A stretch of 60,000 nucleotides of DNA from Symsagittifera roscoffensis (GCF_963678635.1 NC_087065.1:72799345-72859344); one strand, 5' to 3'. Counted from the first letter of the stretch, positions 34,564-46,553 are shown. Numbers and translations are program-made. The notes: a model not told the origin generated them from the sequence alone.

Positions 34564-34671
34564 ATTTAAAACAATTGCCTGATTCGAAATGTCTCGCGCG
34601 GCTAGACCTGAGTATGGAGCTGGGGATAGAAGTTTTCTGGACTCCTTTGACTTCCTGATCAGAAACAGATG
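34564..34671 (+). CDS. Possible isolated coding exon (GC-rich island)
   Basis: An AG at 34562-34563 and a donor ATG|GTGACG at 34671/34672 bound a GC-rich block in AT-rich DNA. Two readings compete. An ATG at 34589 gives MSRAARPEYGAGDRSFLDSF DFLIRNR, a candidate first exon ending in phase 2. Phase 1 from the acceptor gives DLKQLPDSKCLARLDLSMEL and a stop at about 34655. The minus strand is also open. No family is recognised. Confidence 0.3.
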
Positions 34672-35017
34672 GTGACGTCACTTGGTCTGACCTTGCAGGA
34701 AGCAGCCACTGAGCGTGATGTGGTGCTTTTGACTGAATTTATAATCGTCAGTAAAGTTTTTTTGTTCTCAGTTCGGAGTAATTTTGGCTTCGGGTGTTTT
34801 TTTAATCAAAAATAGGAACCACACGTGAATCTCAGATGATAAGGATTAATTGCGCATTGGAAATTTTTGTAAGTAGAGATTCGAGCTGCAAAAAAAATTG
34901 TAGAAAACTTACCAATTGCCGAGAAAAACAGATTACTGAATCAAAAGTTTTGTTTTCAGACTGTTATAGACCGAAGAGTTGAGTGTCACGCATATCATTG
35001 TAAAAAAATGAAACACA
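34672..35017. other. AT-rich spacer, no gene seen
   Basis: Nothing recognisable. Confidence 0.45.
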
Positions 35018-35430
35018 CATTACGAGGTCAAACTGTGCGCTGGATAAGCGCAAATTTTGGTGTCTGTAAATCATAGGAATCCAGAGACAAGTCTTTAAAA
35101 GGGTTTTAAAATATAGGTGAATTCCATTCCGTGGAATCCGCGTTCAAATGCCTGTAACGATAAGCGACCGATGTTAACTAGTAGTTCCGGATTCCGCAAA
35201 TGTAAGCTGATTCCGCATACGTAAGCGGATACCACAAATTAAGTGTTTTCCGCAAAAGTGTAGTGTATAAGGTAATGATATAAATGGAATCCGCAAATTT
35301 CGTTGCGTTTTCCGCAAACCTGCATATTTTGCAGCAATTTTGAGCAATACAAAGTCTTAGCTACTTGTTTGTGTTATTCAGGTATGAAGAAACTGCAAAT
35401 TCACAAAATACTTAGTTTGGCTTCGTAATG
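35018..35430 (-). mobile_element. Short terminal-inverted-repeat element, family 1, copy 1 (413 bp)
   Basis: Begins CATTACGAGGTCAAACTG and ends TAGTTTGGCTTCGTAATG, the inverse of CATTACGAAGCCAAACTA. Its left end matches the right ends of the copies at 45.0 and 52.0 kb in inverted orientation (CTGGAT, GTGTCTGTA, ATCCAGAGACAAGTCTTT). The middle carries repeated GGAATCCGCAAAT-type units (about 35130-35330). It has no coding capacity. Confidence 0.8.
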
Positions 35431-38380
35431 CACTCTTTGTCAAATTTAGCTTAAGAAAAGTATATATCTCTTCTCTCCCCCGTTCTAAAAAACGCCAAAA
35501 CCTTTACACTAACGAAAATGAAACTTTAAAAACCTGTTGTATACAGTTGAATGTGATTATTTAGTTTTTTAAACAACTGCTTAAACTAATGCCAAACCAG
35601 CTGACAAAAATGACAAAGTTACATATTTCATCCATAAAAAGTTTTTCCTGTTTTTACCTAGATCAATTTTTTGAAGCGAGCAATATGTCGTGTCAATCTA
35701 GCTATTCTCAAACCTCCAAGAATTTAGTAAAAACGATCACAGTTGAATTTTAGTTCTACTATTTAAGATGGCCTTACAAACGCTTAATTTTAAAAACGAA
35801 AACTCAATGATTAAAAAAACCAATCCGAGCTTAAATTTTCCGCTTTTTCTTCGAAAGTTGGAACAAAGAAACAAATACATGTTCACAAAGAATCAATGCA
35901 ACAAGAAAAATTGGTTCTTTTAAAAACCCCACTTTATTGATAAAAAATGCTTAGGGTGCGAGGCAAAAAGTTGGCATCTGAATTTGACCAAATAAAACAA
36001 CCTCTAAGTATTTTCGAAGATAAAAAGTCAACAAAAACTGAAGAAGCTTCTCGAAAGTCGGAACAAAGTTACATTGCTGCAAAAAAAGTTTTGTCTTTTC
36101 TTTGCTTGCTATTCCAAATTAAACTTTTTGAAAACTTATTTCATTGTATCGCTCAGTTCAAATGTATTTCATGCCTTTCTACGGCAATGAAAAACAAGTT
36201 GTGCACAAAAAAGATATTTATTACTACAATTTTTTCTGTTTACTTAGAGAAAAAGAAGAATGATTCTAATGGAATATTTTATGTTATATGCCATTATCAG
36301 TAATTAAACAGAGTTGATGTTCTTATTTCTTACAATATTATACTTTGTATCGGGACGACTTGAGATCGAAATAAAAAAACCTACTTGTCACCCTGAATTT
36401 TTAAAAAAAGTATCAGCTTCATTTCCATAATTAATGCTAAGCATCGCAAATGTTTCCATCCGAAAAACATTTCCATTGCAGTGCAGCTAGACGCTCTAGA
36501 TTTAAACCACTAGGTTTCTGCGAGCACGTAAACTTTTTAGAAGAAAATTTTCCTTCAATTGACAATAATGATTTTTAACTTTGCAACAATTTAATTAAAA
36601 AAATAACAAAAACATCGAAACAAGCTTTTCTGAAGGTAACGGGAAAGAGTTTTGTCGTAGCTTGTGTATTTTTTCTCCAAATTTTGAACCGACACAAAAT
36701 TCTCCCAGAATTTTATGTCTGTTTTCACAATTAATTTTTTTGGCTGTGGTTCAGATTTCAAAAAATGTTGCTAAAAGCTGTCTTAGTGCCGAGAAAAATC
36801 GTCTGAACTTGAACGTTTTCAGACCTCAATAAACTGGGACGAAACTCGTAAAAAATTTTTTGGATAAAAAAATTGATTGTAAAAAATAATTAACCAATTC
36901 ACTCATTTTGTAGCAACAAATTCGATTAATATAAAATATAGAAATTTATATTTAGATTAATTTTTAATAATTTCGCTGGTTTTCTTAATCTTCGTCTGGA
37001 TCGAATCGCAAATTTTTAAAAGCTCAAGGTTTCCTCCTGACAAGGTGTCAATGATAATTTAAGCAGTTGCATCAAAAACACTTAGACTTTCTTTGATATT
37101 ACTAACTTTTGACGCTTAGTAAAAAGTTTTTACATTAGCTCTAAACTCAAAAAAGAATGCTCGTTTAACAGGGAAAAATGTTCAGACTGCAATTCAAAAG
37201 CAATTCATTTAGTTGGAAAAAAAACGAAATGAAAAATTTAGTAAACCTTTCTTTTTTCTTTTTTGTCTGCAATTTTCCCCCAACCGCAAACAGAACTACA
37301 AATTAATGAATTTAGCGTCTGTCGTAATAATCAGACAAATTAGACCAAATGGTTTGCATAAATGCAATAAAAAACGCACTAACCGCTGCATGATAATTTG
37401 AAACGCATTAACCCGCTGCTATGACAGTGCAATATATCGTGCCTTGACCATCCCAATTTGAATAAATTAGCAAGTTTTAAACCCTTATTTTGTAGGAACA
37501 ATGATCACAGTTGAATTTGTTTTTGAAATAGAGCTAAAAAAACAATACCTCTTGGATCATAGAAAAAGTTTCAACAAAATTTGCTTCCTAAAAATTCAAA
37601 ATCTGTCTGGAGAAGAAACTCCCTTTGACCAAAATTACGTAATTTTCTTTAAAAATCGGATTAATAACAGCTCATCAACAAGCTTTAAGTCTATAATACA
37701 CTCTTATAAATCAATCTGGTTAATTTTTAAAATTTTTTTCTGAGTTTAGTTTCATTACAGCTTTGGTCCAAGGTTCATGAGAAAAAAAAGTTAAAGTTCA
37801 TGTCTGAATCGAACTGATTCATGTTTTAGCACATCAATACACCTATCACTGAAAAATCAAAAAATCTTCTTCTTAATAATCAACTTTTGTAGTCAAATCG
37901 TACAGAACAAGATGGCAGTTTAAAAAATCTTCGAGCCTTATTTTATGCTGTTCCTTTTCAAGAACAATAAGAGAATAAATAGAGTACGATTGCAAGTAGC
38001 CGAACAAAAAACATTCATAAGAGTTTGTACTCTGGCTAGAGAATAAGAAAAATCAAATTTAAGTTATTCTGGAACCAATTGAAATATAAATGCGGTAAAC
38101 TATAGCGATCTTAATTTGAAGGTTGAGCATGGCTGTCTGACCGGTTCGGCAAAGATTCGATTTCCAGCTAAGTAGTTTACTTGAAGGATCAAATATGAGG
38201 CGAACTTGATATAACTTAAAAAACCTAGGAACTTCTAAATTATAAACCTTTTTTTAGTCCATTATGTTTACTTACCATTATGTAAACTGTACAAAACTCA
38301 TGCTTTCGGGAAATTTGGGGTCCATAATTACCGAGAATAAAACAATTCAATTTTTTTTGGATGTAGCACATTTAAGAACA
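35431..38380. other. AT-rich intergenic sequence, no convincing gene
   Basis: Open frames at 35947-36303 (a Lys/Glu-rich start, then hydrophobic) and 37501-37743 lack splice or family support and have the base composition of the surrounding DNA. Confidence 0.45.
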
Positions 38381-38382
38381 GC

Positions 38383-38560
38383 TTAATTTGGTGCCGGACT
38401 TTTTGCCGGGAGCATTGCACGAGCCAAGAACTGCAAAGCAATCGGGCCGAATACTGGGGGTCTATACGAACGCTCAACAGTATTATATTTATATGATCGT
38501 TCGATCTTAATATAGACGTCACTGCTAGCTGAAATACCGGGTTGACAAACACTGCTAACA
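38383..38560 (-). other. Possible minus-strand exon or coding relic
   Basis: After a TATTTCAG-like acceptor, the minus strand reads ASSDVYIKIERSYKYNTVER then SYRPPVFGPIALQFLARAML PAKSPAPN and TAA. It is GC-richer than its surroundings. The block holds a near-inverted repeat (CGAACGATCATATAAATATA / GAGCGTTCG). It may belong to the decayed BEL/Pao element or its flank. Confidence 0.25.
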
Positions 38561-39365
38561 ATAATTGTGAACAAGTAATATGTAACAAAAGTTATTCTTA
38601 TCTTTTGAAAAATCATTTGACAGCAAGACGAGAAGAAAACGCATCTGGACAAAAGCAGAAGCTTGTCAAACAGTTTTCGAGATTGGCCGAGTGTTGACAG
38701 GTTAGAGGCCTTTTTGAACAGATATCTGTGTAATGTACCCAATGGGTTTAGGAACACTACCAGTGTGTTTGACAAAACCCTGTGAGCTGATATAAAAAAA
38801 ATTAGCTTCGGCAAAAATTGTTGTTTTTTTTTCAGAAAACGTAACGTCTTGACTGGAACGCTTGCAGTTTTCAGTCTTATTTACACCTTTTCTAATCACT
38901 CCAGTACTATAAACTAGTTTAGATTTTGGCGACCTCTGCCTTTCTCTGAGTGATTAGAGGGACTTCGAGTAGTATTTTACACATCTGCAGTGTCTTTTTC
39001 TTCGTTGAAAACGTTAATGTTCCTTGATTGAGTTGCAATTCATTTTATCACTCTCTAGAAACGCTCTGCCCGTCACTCCGTAACCATTGTGTTGATACCT
39101 AATTTGCCATATCCTGTTCAACTTTTAACCCCAACGCTGTTAACGCCCGTAGAACCTAGCAACACTACTTTGAGTGTTTTTTTACTATGACTCAAGTATT
39201 TTGATTTAGCGCGACATATTCAAAAAACTTTAATTAGCAGGCTTGGCAGCATTATTTCAACGCTTTGTCTGAATATCAACTTGCAACTATCGTGAAACAT
39301 TATAAAGGCGTTCTTAGTGCTATTGTGTAGCTTCAACGGAACCGAAAAATAGAAAATTTTGTGAC

Positions 39366-39490
39366 TTGAAACATTTAAGGTGTTCAATTAACAACCTTGT
39401 CGAATATCTTGATATGGGAAAGTACAGCACAGATGGGCATTTGCAAAAATTTATTGGAATTGCACTATCCCGAGAATTTGAGAAACAACA
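39366..39490 (+). pseudogene. BEL/Pao gag-like fragment
   Basis: Reads LRCSINNLVEYLDMGKYSTD then GHLQKFIGIALSREFEKQQV. This resembles the BEL/Pao gag block in which pieces are joined by partial homology (L..L.........LESLG...........L..KLP..). Identification leans on position upstream of RT and integrase. Confidence 0.4.
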
Positions 39491-40839
39491 AGTTAAATTC
39501 GTTTGCAACTACGTAATGAATCTCAAAACAATTGTAACAGGGGCTTTTAAGCAACGTCATGAGCGCTGTAACCCAAAACATCGGACCGTGGTTCACTGCC
39601 CTGCAACTCCGACCCCTGCTGTTTTTAACGCCGAACTGGGAACGCTGAACTGGGAACGCTGAACTTGGAACGCTGAATGAAATGCCACACGTTTTAAAGG
39701 CGTAACATTGACGTAGACTAGCATTTAAGCAATATGATTTTTCACTCAGCCACACAAACAAGTACCCTTGCAACCACTGATGGCGTCAAACACTCCGAGT
39801 TTTTCCGTTCATCAGCCGTATTTTTTGAATTCTGCCTTACCATACGTACAGCAACTTGTCCTGCACTATGTTATTCCACCAACAATATCGAATACTATTG
39901 GACACTGTTGGAGCCGAAGTCTTGGCATCGAAGTAGGAAAGATCCCTTAGCCATTGGTATGTCAATTTCGCTGAGCGGTGAATTCGCAATCGACACATTT
40001 AGACAAATTAAAGCTGACAAAACCAAACTCTTTGGACATTGGGAAAGTAAAATTAGCAATATTAGACTTCGCGTATTCCGGTTAAATTTCTGAGAATACA
40101 CTTATGATCCTTGAACAAAAAATTCGTTATGAGAGCCCACCTTTAAAAAATTAACGGGGCTGCACTAGTGAAAGAGCAGAATTAAAAAGCTTTATTACTT
40201 TGAAGTTTCAATGCGTGAGTTTAAGTGTCGTAAAGTGTATTTCTACTGTTGTGTTACAAAGACCGCGGATAAACTTTTCTTCTCTGCTTGCAAACAAACC
40301 ACATGCTCTGAGCAAGCCAGAATATTAATTTTCATATATATCAAACGTTACATTATCGGTTTCCTTGCTCAAGAAAGAGATGAGAAAACAAACGAACTCA
40401 ACACTACGAAAAAATTCTAGAAAGATTCTAAGGTCATTCGAAAGGCTTTAAATTGTTCTATCTTTCAACGTAGTCCAATTTATGGCACCTAATTTGTGGC
40501 ACCTGATTTTGCGTGGGAAACAAAAAAATTTAAAAAGTGGAAAAAAATACAAACAAATACGGTCAAACTTAAAGTTAATCCCCACTTGCAAGGATCAAAA
40601 CAGCAACCTGATGCTCGCTATCTAGCCTATCAGCGAGCGCATAAAAATTTTGAATCACCAGCGTACCATGAAGGCGAACGATACTTGTAGGATCAGTATG
40701 GACTTGTGCTAGCAATCATTTATGAAATTGTCAGTATTCAGCGCTGGCTCAGTTTTAATTGCTTGAAAATTGACTCGACAAAATTAGTGCTCTGAATATT
40801 CAATACACTGACACAATAAGGGAGGATATCGATAACGGT

Positions 40840-41200
40840 AAATTTTTTGCGGTCAATTTGCACAATCCGCAGCGTTGATTCGCTTGTTATAGTATTAAAC
40901 CCACTATCGTATTTTCAACCGAAAACAAGCCGTGTTTTGAATGGCGTGGCGAACGTTCACAGACAATCACTAAAAAAATTCTTCGATGGTATTGCTGGAT
41001 TTTTTGCGAAGATTTGCTATACTGGCTAATGCATTTCCGTCGGACAATGAGGGAGGGTATGTTACTCGAAGTTGTTGTACCTCGTTAGTATCAACATTCC
41101 TAGTGCGAGGACGCCACATAGATTTTGTAGGTTTCGAAGTTTACGCGGCATTTTCTGGGACTCGGTAGTTTCCGACATTAGCGAATTTTGAATCTAAGCT
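40840..41200 (+). pseudogene. BEL/Pao reverse-transcriptase fragments
   Basis: RVLNGVANVHRQSLKKFF (about 40930-40985) matches the BEL/Pao RT motif RVVFD.AAK..G.SLN. About 150 bases later, IDFVGFEVYAAFSGTR matches the block before the .FG....P..A. motif. Stops separate them. A possible later block (MYYLLDSCDNRKDPRKI, near 41295-41345) fits the YVDD.L.S region. Confidence 0.55.
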
Positions 41201-42669
41201 AAAAAAAAAACAAGGAAGACAACGAAAAGTTCAGAGCCAAAAAATGAAATTAACAGTGAAAATGCGTCTTAGTCAGTACTAACTAGAATCTACATGTACT
41301 ATTTATTGGATTCTTGTGACAATCGCAAGGACCCACGGAAAATAATGAGGAGCTGTTAAACCTCAATAAACTAGGATAAATGAAATTAACACTTTTGTTG
41401 GTAACGTTAATGCAATTAAAGAAAACTTATTTATTTCATTTGATGTGGCTGCAAAAGCAAATGACATTGCGAGAAGTTTGAACCACCTAAACACTCAACT
41501 CTTAGGGCAAAAATGAAATCATACAAAAGACCTTCCTAGTGTTTTTCATGAAAATAATTTTGAGCTCAAAACTGTACGTTACGAGCTGATCAAGCTTTAG
41601 GACCTTGGTATTTCACCATATCGTCTTGGTAGTCCAACGTTAAGAGCAAGCTTGCTTCCTAAAGACACTTGGCGCGTAACTGGGCAACAATTGGACAACC
41701 TCTCACCAGAAACGCTTCGAAATCAATTCATCGCGAGGCATCCAAGTGTGTTGGTACTAGGAAGTTTAGTTTTCCCCGTTGCTACTTCAATAAATCATTC
41801 GACCATTGTAAGCTCCATCTTTTCAGGATGTGTTTTGCGTAATTATTTTTTTCTTGTCCTGATTGTTCTGTCTCAAAAATTTGAAATCGTCTTTGTATTT
41901 GAAAGGGCAAGGATGGCATCGACAGGGACTTTGTACAAACTCAAACTGGACTGACAAATGGTTGAAAAATTGTATTATTGTGATCTTTCAATGCAACCTG
42001 CATTTTTTTTTGGACCGATAACACCACGGTGTTGCGTTAACTTCACCTTGTTGATAAATTAACACCTTTCGATGCAAACGGTGTTTATTAAAAAAACAAA
42101 TCAAATCACAACTTTGGATCATCGAATCATATTGAACAAAGGAGACATCGCCATCAAAACTGTTATAATCGAAAATTGGTAGAATACCTATGAAAAGTAA
42201 ACAAGGAAGGGCCATTCAAAATGATTCGAGATGCGGTTACTAATAATTTCTCTCAGAAACAGGTGGACTGCCGACACCAAAGACAATTGGACACAACTTT
42301 TTCGCGAATAATTCGAAGTTGTCAGGGCAAGGTTTGTTTGCGAGAAGTATAATAATTTCACAAATATACTAAAAAAAGCTAATTGCTTTATAATGAGGTT
42401 AATGTCAAAACACAAGAAAATCCGCATGCCTACCACTGAGATAAAAATTTGGCAATTGCGAATTTTTTTTTGATACTTATGAATCAACCCAGATCGTTCC
42501 AGTTTGAGTTCAAATTCTGATTGTTTGGTTCAAAAGTCTAGTTGTTTTGCGTTTTATTCACTGTTTATCAACACTGGGGCTTTATTTGTTCCATGGTATG
42601 AAATCAACGCTTATATGGTTTCTTAGGCATCTGCATCGCCCACAAACATCAACATTTGTTTTTATTTGA

Positions 42670-43030
42670 GGTAGATAAATCATATAGTGTTTGAAGTGTT
42701 GGGTCTGTGAGCAACCATCCGTGAAACCGAAAGATTTTGTTCTGTTTGTAGAAAATGCAAGACACCCATTTCATCCAATGATTCCAAACCTCCCTGTAGA
42801 AAGACTTGGTTACCGCAAATGGACTTGGTTACCGCAAATGGAATTATTTATTGGATATGTTAATTTGATGCAATTCACAACTTTGGAGAAGATGGGCTGC
42901 TCTGTTTACGCGTGCCTTATACATTGACATTGTTCCGTCTATGGAGACAGGATATTGCGTCATGGGGTTGAAAGATTTATCAGTTGCGGCATGGGAAAGG
43001 GTTAGTGCACAGGCAAACGTTTGTTCTAGG
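42670..43030 (+). pseudogene. BEL/Pao integrase fragment
   Basis: CWVCEQPSVKPKDF keeps the CxxC of the zinc-binding end; HPFHPMIPNLPVERLGYRKW follows. A 19-bp direct duplication (CTTGGTTACCGCAAATGGA, 42810 and 42825) interrupts it. A shifted frame then gives WAALFTRALYIDIVPSMETG YCVMGLKDL. Confidence 0.7.
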
Positions 43031-43902
43031 TGGCCATCTGTACTCGCAAATTAACGAATGAAGCATTATCTGCCGCGTTTCGCTTGGTGGATCAATAGTT
43101 TACTGTCGCGGTTGCTAATTAAAGATCATCAAAAGCGCTATGTGAGAGCACAAAAATGCTACTGGGCAGCGTGGGCTGAAGGAGTGTGTCCTTTCCTTGA
43201 ATAAGTAATCAAAGTTGCTTGTCATTTCAAATCGTGATTCACAGCCTGACAATCCCATTTCGATTCGTCGATCATATCTGCCATCATCGACAATACCGTT
43301 TTCGGTCGAGTAACTGCAATGCAATACGGAAAAGATAAAGTAGCTCGCTCTGAAATAGTTAAAACCTTCCGGGCTAATTGTTTAGATCCCTAACTAAACT
43401 TGCTCCGGTTCATCCGTATTTGAGGACAAAAAAGTCCTTGCTGGAGAATAAGCACAAATCAAAGTCAAAGTAAAGATAAGAAAAGATTAGCTGATTATGC
43501 AAAGAAGCTAAAGCAATTTTGATATATAGGTTGCGCATCAAGTTCCGACAGATTCGGCGCTTCCCGGCTCAGTCGTTTTTTTTATGAATCAAAAATGGAC
43601 TGCACTTTATAGGAATTTAAAAAACACTCCGTAACGGGGTTCGAACCATCCTAAATAAAAACGTTTCGTTTTGCTTGGTCACTTAAATGGCTCTGGTCGA
43701 CCTTGATTGACAATTTTCTCTCTGTGAAAACCGTGTTCTGTCACAAATGTGAATCTCTGACACTCAAAAACGTCAATGCTGTTAAAAGTAGTTGCTTTAT
43801 TCATTTTACTGTAATTATTTAACTGTAAAAAGATTTGCTTTCCTTCCATTCGAGGGCAAAACTATGGAGAATATATATTTCATGTCAATTTTGGATGCAG
43901 TA

Positions 43903-43960
43903 TTCCCGAGCAACATGTAAGCTCGTATTTCCGAGCAACATATTTCCGAGCAACATATAT
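43903..43960 (+). repeat. Short tandem repeat, about 16-20-bp unit, three copies
   Basis: TTCCCGAGCAACATGTA, TTTCCGAGCAACATAT and TTTCCGAGCAACATAT in a row. Confidence 0.8.
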
Positions 43961-45001
43961 AGTTGTTTCTGCTGTCTTGTTTTTTAATTTATAAAAACCA
44001 TTTCAGAGATTCCAGAAGAAATTCCAGGAAGTTATAAAAATGCATTCGGAAAAAAATAAGTCCAGAAACGTACAGACTGGTCTTTTCTAAAATCCTAGCT
44101 TAATCAGCTCGCTTTTTTCTATTTTGTTCATTTTTTTGATGTGATGTGGTTAGAGGAAATACAAAAGATAATAATGTTAGTAACATAACAGCAAAACTGA
44201 GTAAAGTTTTTATAAAAGTCAAAAAATGTCCAGTTTTCAAACCATTTTCTCTGGTGAGATCATCAATTAAAATTTTATTTGGACCGGACTAACCAAAACA
44301 TGCTCTCTTAGAATTTTTCTTAATAGAATTTTACAACTTCCTAGAAAATTAGGCTCTGAGATTGTTACGAGATGCGGCTTTATTTCTAGGATGAAAGTTA
44401 GGATCTACTTAATAAACACCCCCTTCAAAATAGGGACAATTGTTAAGTAGATTCTCTTGTCGAATTCTTGGCCAATCACATTGCAGTAAAATTTGATTTT
44501 AAACATAACGCTCTAATGCTATTTTCTGCTTTTATTTATAATAAATTAAGTAAATCCGAATTTTTTAAGATAGTGACATTTCTTACAAAGAAAGTGTAAG
44601 ATAAGATAATTTCCTACAAAAATAATTCAATAATTGTTTTTTAAAATGTCAATATCAGTTTCAAAGTTCTCTCCTGTCGCAGAGTACTATAACGGAAACT
44701 CCTTGGCCCTAAGATTCGTTGTGCTTCATGAGGCTACTGGAAACCGCACTAACTGGACAAAGTTAGATTTTGCTGATTTCTGAAAATTTTGTCGATCTAC
44801 ATCTGAGCCTTATATACAACACATCCATAGCTATTTAACATGATTCATCAAGATCATTTATGATTATTTTGAAAATCAATTTGAACGCTTATTACCTATA
44901 AAAATAAATTTATTGAAAAAAATCATATTCGCTGTTTTGGATTTTTTTTGTTCAAAATGCATGCATGATAACCAGTATCTGAAAACTTTCACATACATAA
45001 A
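43961..45001. other. AT-rich intergenic sequence, no gene seen
   Basis: No supported exon or known repeat. Confidence 0.45.
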
Positions 45002-45601
45002 ATTACGAGGCCAAACGGGCATTTTGTGAATTGCAACCAAACTCCGCAAAAATCAGACTTGTCCCGGAATCTGCAAATTTGCTACTTTTCTTTGATCTTC
45101 TCTGCTGTTTTGGATTCCACGGACAAATAGCTAAAACATTGTATTACTCAAAATTGCTCCGAGAACAGGCAACTTTGGTTTATCTGCAACAAAATGTGTA
45201 GAATCCGGAACAAGTTTGTGGAATCCATGAACAAAAACTAATATATGTGCTTAGTAAACTTACGCTGTCGCGAAATCTGCAACTGTAAGTGGAATCCGCA
45301 AATTGCCAGCGGAATCCGGAAATTGAAGGCGGATTGCGCAAATTGTAAGCGGAATCCACAAATTGGAAGCCGAATCGGCATAAATTTGAGGAATCCACTT
45401 ACATCGCGGAATTCACTCATATTTGCGGAAGCCAAAACAACTACCTATATTTGCTCGTTGCGGAACCCGCAACAAAATCATTGTGCCAACAAATTTTACG
45501 TTACTGGTATTTGTACGCAGAATCCACTGAAATTTTGGAACATGTTCTAAGCCTTGTCGCTGGAATCCAGGAACACACAGACACAAGTTTGCCCTCGTAA
45601 T
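45002..45601 (+). mobile_element. Short terminal-inverted-repeat element, family 1, copy 2 (about 600 bp)
   Basis: Ends ATTACGAGGCCAAACGGGC and ...GTTTGCCCTCGTAAT are inverted. The right arm (ACATGTTCTAAGCCTTGTC, CTGGAATCCAGGAACA, CACAGACACAAGTTTG) matches copy 3 at 52.0 kb. The centre (about 45280-45440) is a run of 20-22-bp units of the form GGAATCCGCAAATTGTAAGC, partly in inverted orientation. Confidence 0.85.
45280..45440 (+). repeat. Internal minisatellite of element copy 2
   Basis: About seven to eight imperfect 21-bp units (GGAATCCGCAAATT, CCAGC / GAAGGC / GTAAGC / GGAAGC spacers). The same unit occurs, more diverged, inside copy 1. Confidence 0.8.
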
Positions 45602-45797
45602 GAAATTATGGAAAAAAATTGATTGTTATCCGTTTTTACGGTATAGAAACACATTCAAAGTGTGTTAGGCAATTTTTTTAAAAAAATTTTGGGAAAAGTT
45701 ACCATCCTAGAACTTTTTTTAAAAGAAAATTGTCAGATAGCGGTACAAACCTTATAAAAAGTTCTAGGATAGGGAATTTTTTTAGGATGATAAAAGC

Positions 45798-45823
45798 GGG
45801 GGAGGGGGGGGGGGGGTTGGGGG
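45798..45823 (+). repeat. G-rich tract (G5 A G13 TT G5)
   Basis: Long uninterrupted G runs on the plus strand, with quadruplex-forming potential. Confidence 0.95.
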
Positions 45824-46118
45824 CTAACTTATTGTTATACAATATTTGAGCATCTCTTTATTTGTCTTTTTTCAAATGCAGTCTTGAACCGGCTCTAGAT
45901 TCTTATGTAGTTTCATCTCAGCCCGATGTCTCAATTAGCTACAGGGGAATCTGACATGAAGGGGAAAAAATTTCGATCATTTGATCACTTGAGAACAAAC
46001 TATCCCGTGAATTTATAAAAACCACTAGATATTTCAAGCAATATTTAAAAAAATTTCAAAAAAACGTTACAGTTTGCAAAAAAAGGTGGTTTTTTCTTCC
46101 AATTTGCGTGTTTTTCAG

Positions 46119-46258
46119 GCTATTTTGGAGTTGTTCGCTTCAATGTTCAACTCGTATTTTACTCTGTGTTTTCTATTGAGCGCTGATCTATCTACGAAAG
46201 ATGGAAAACTATCCGATATTCTTGCTGACACTTGTGGATTCCTTGGCAACGGGACCAG
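46119..46258 (+). CDS. Possible N-terminal exon of the 7TM receptor gene
   Basis: Acceptor GTGTTTTTCAG at 46108-46118; reads AILELFASMFNSYFTLCFLL SADLSTKDGKLSDIL... with an NGT glycosylation site near the end and a donor CCAG|GTCTTG. The hydrophobic start could be a membrane segment or signal. The junction to the exon at 46.6 kb is not resolved (phases do not match directly), so membership in the receptor gene is a guess from position. Confidence 0.25.
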
Positions 46259-46553
46259 GTCTTGCCGTTTCAGCCCCCCCCCCAGACAATAACCACACGC
46301 CCACACTAATACTGAAAAAGTAAAAAAAATTAGGGCATGTGAAAAATCTAGAATCTTGCTGTATTTTCTCGTAGAAAGTTTGGGGCAACTTTAGCAATTA
46401 TTAGAAACAATTTTGATGTAAAATTGACACTTTTAAAATATTTTAGCAAATGTTTTTCAGCACCATCGAGATCCAATTAAGGTGTCTTTTTGATTAGATT
46501 GTTTTATTTGGAATCTTTTTTGATAAACATTCCTGTTATTTCTGTGAATTAAC

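Larger units (their letters stand above)
39300..43415 (+). mobile_element. BEL/Pao LTR retrotransposon relic, plus strand
   Basis: Collinear fragments in the expected order, with many stops and shifts: a gag-like segment, RT fragments, an integrase middle segment and the integrase C-terminal strand. Best evidence is the integrase: HPFHPMIPNLPVERLGY, then WAALFTRALYIDIVPSMETG, then the C-terminal YGKDKVARSEIVKTFRANCL with TKLAPV. All three are recognisable BEL/Pao blocks (MA.LP.ERL; LFTCL..RA.H.E.V..; Y.GKDG.VR...VKT...RP..KL). LTRs are not certain. Weak similarity between about 38120-38170 / 39010-39060 and 43530-43580 / 43770-43815 could be LTR remnants. Confidence 0.7.

Noticed and set aside
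35947-36303. 118-codon plus-strand frame as a gene
   Set aside because: No splice or start context, base composition equal to its surroundings, and no recognisable motif.
43625-43655. GGGTTCGAACC tRNA B-box-like motif
   Set aside because: No A-box or foldable acceptor stem at the right distance. It lies at the degenerate end of the BEL/Pao relic.
46461-46481. 21-nt micro-exon (CACCATCGAGATCCAATTAAG) between AG and GT as first intracellular loop of the receptor
   Set aside because: In one frame it reads HHRDPIK, like an intracellular loop, but phases to neighbouring exons do not match and so short a motif is expected by chance.
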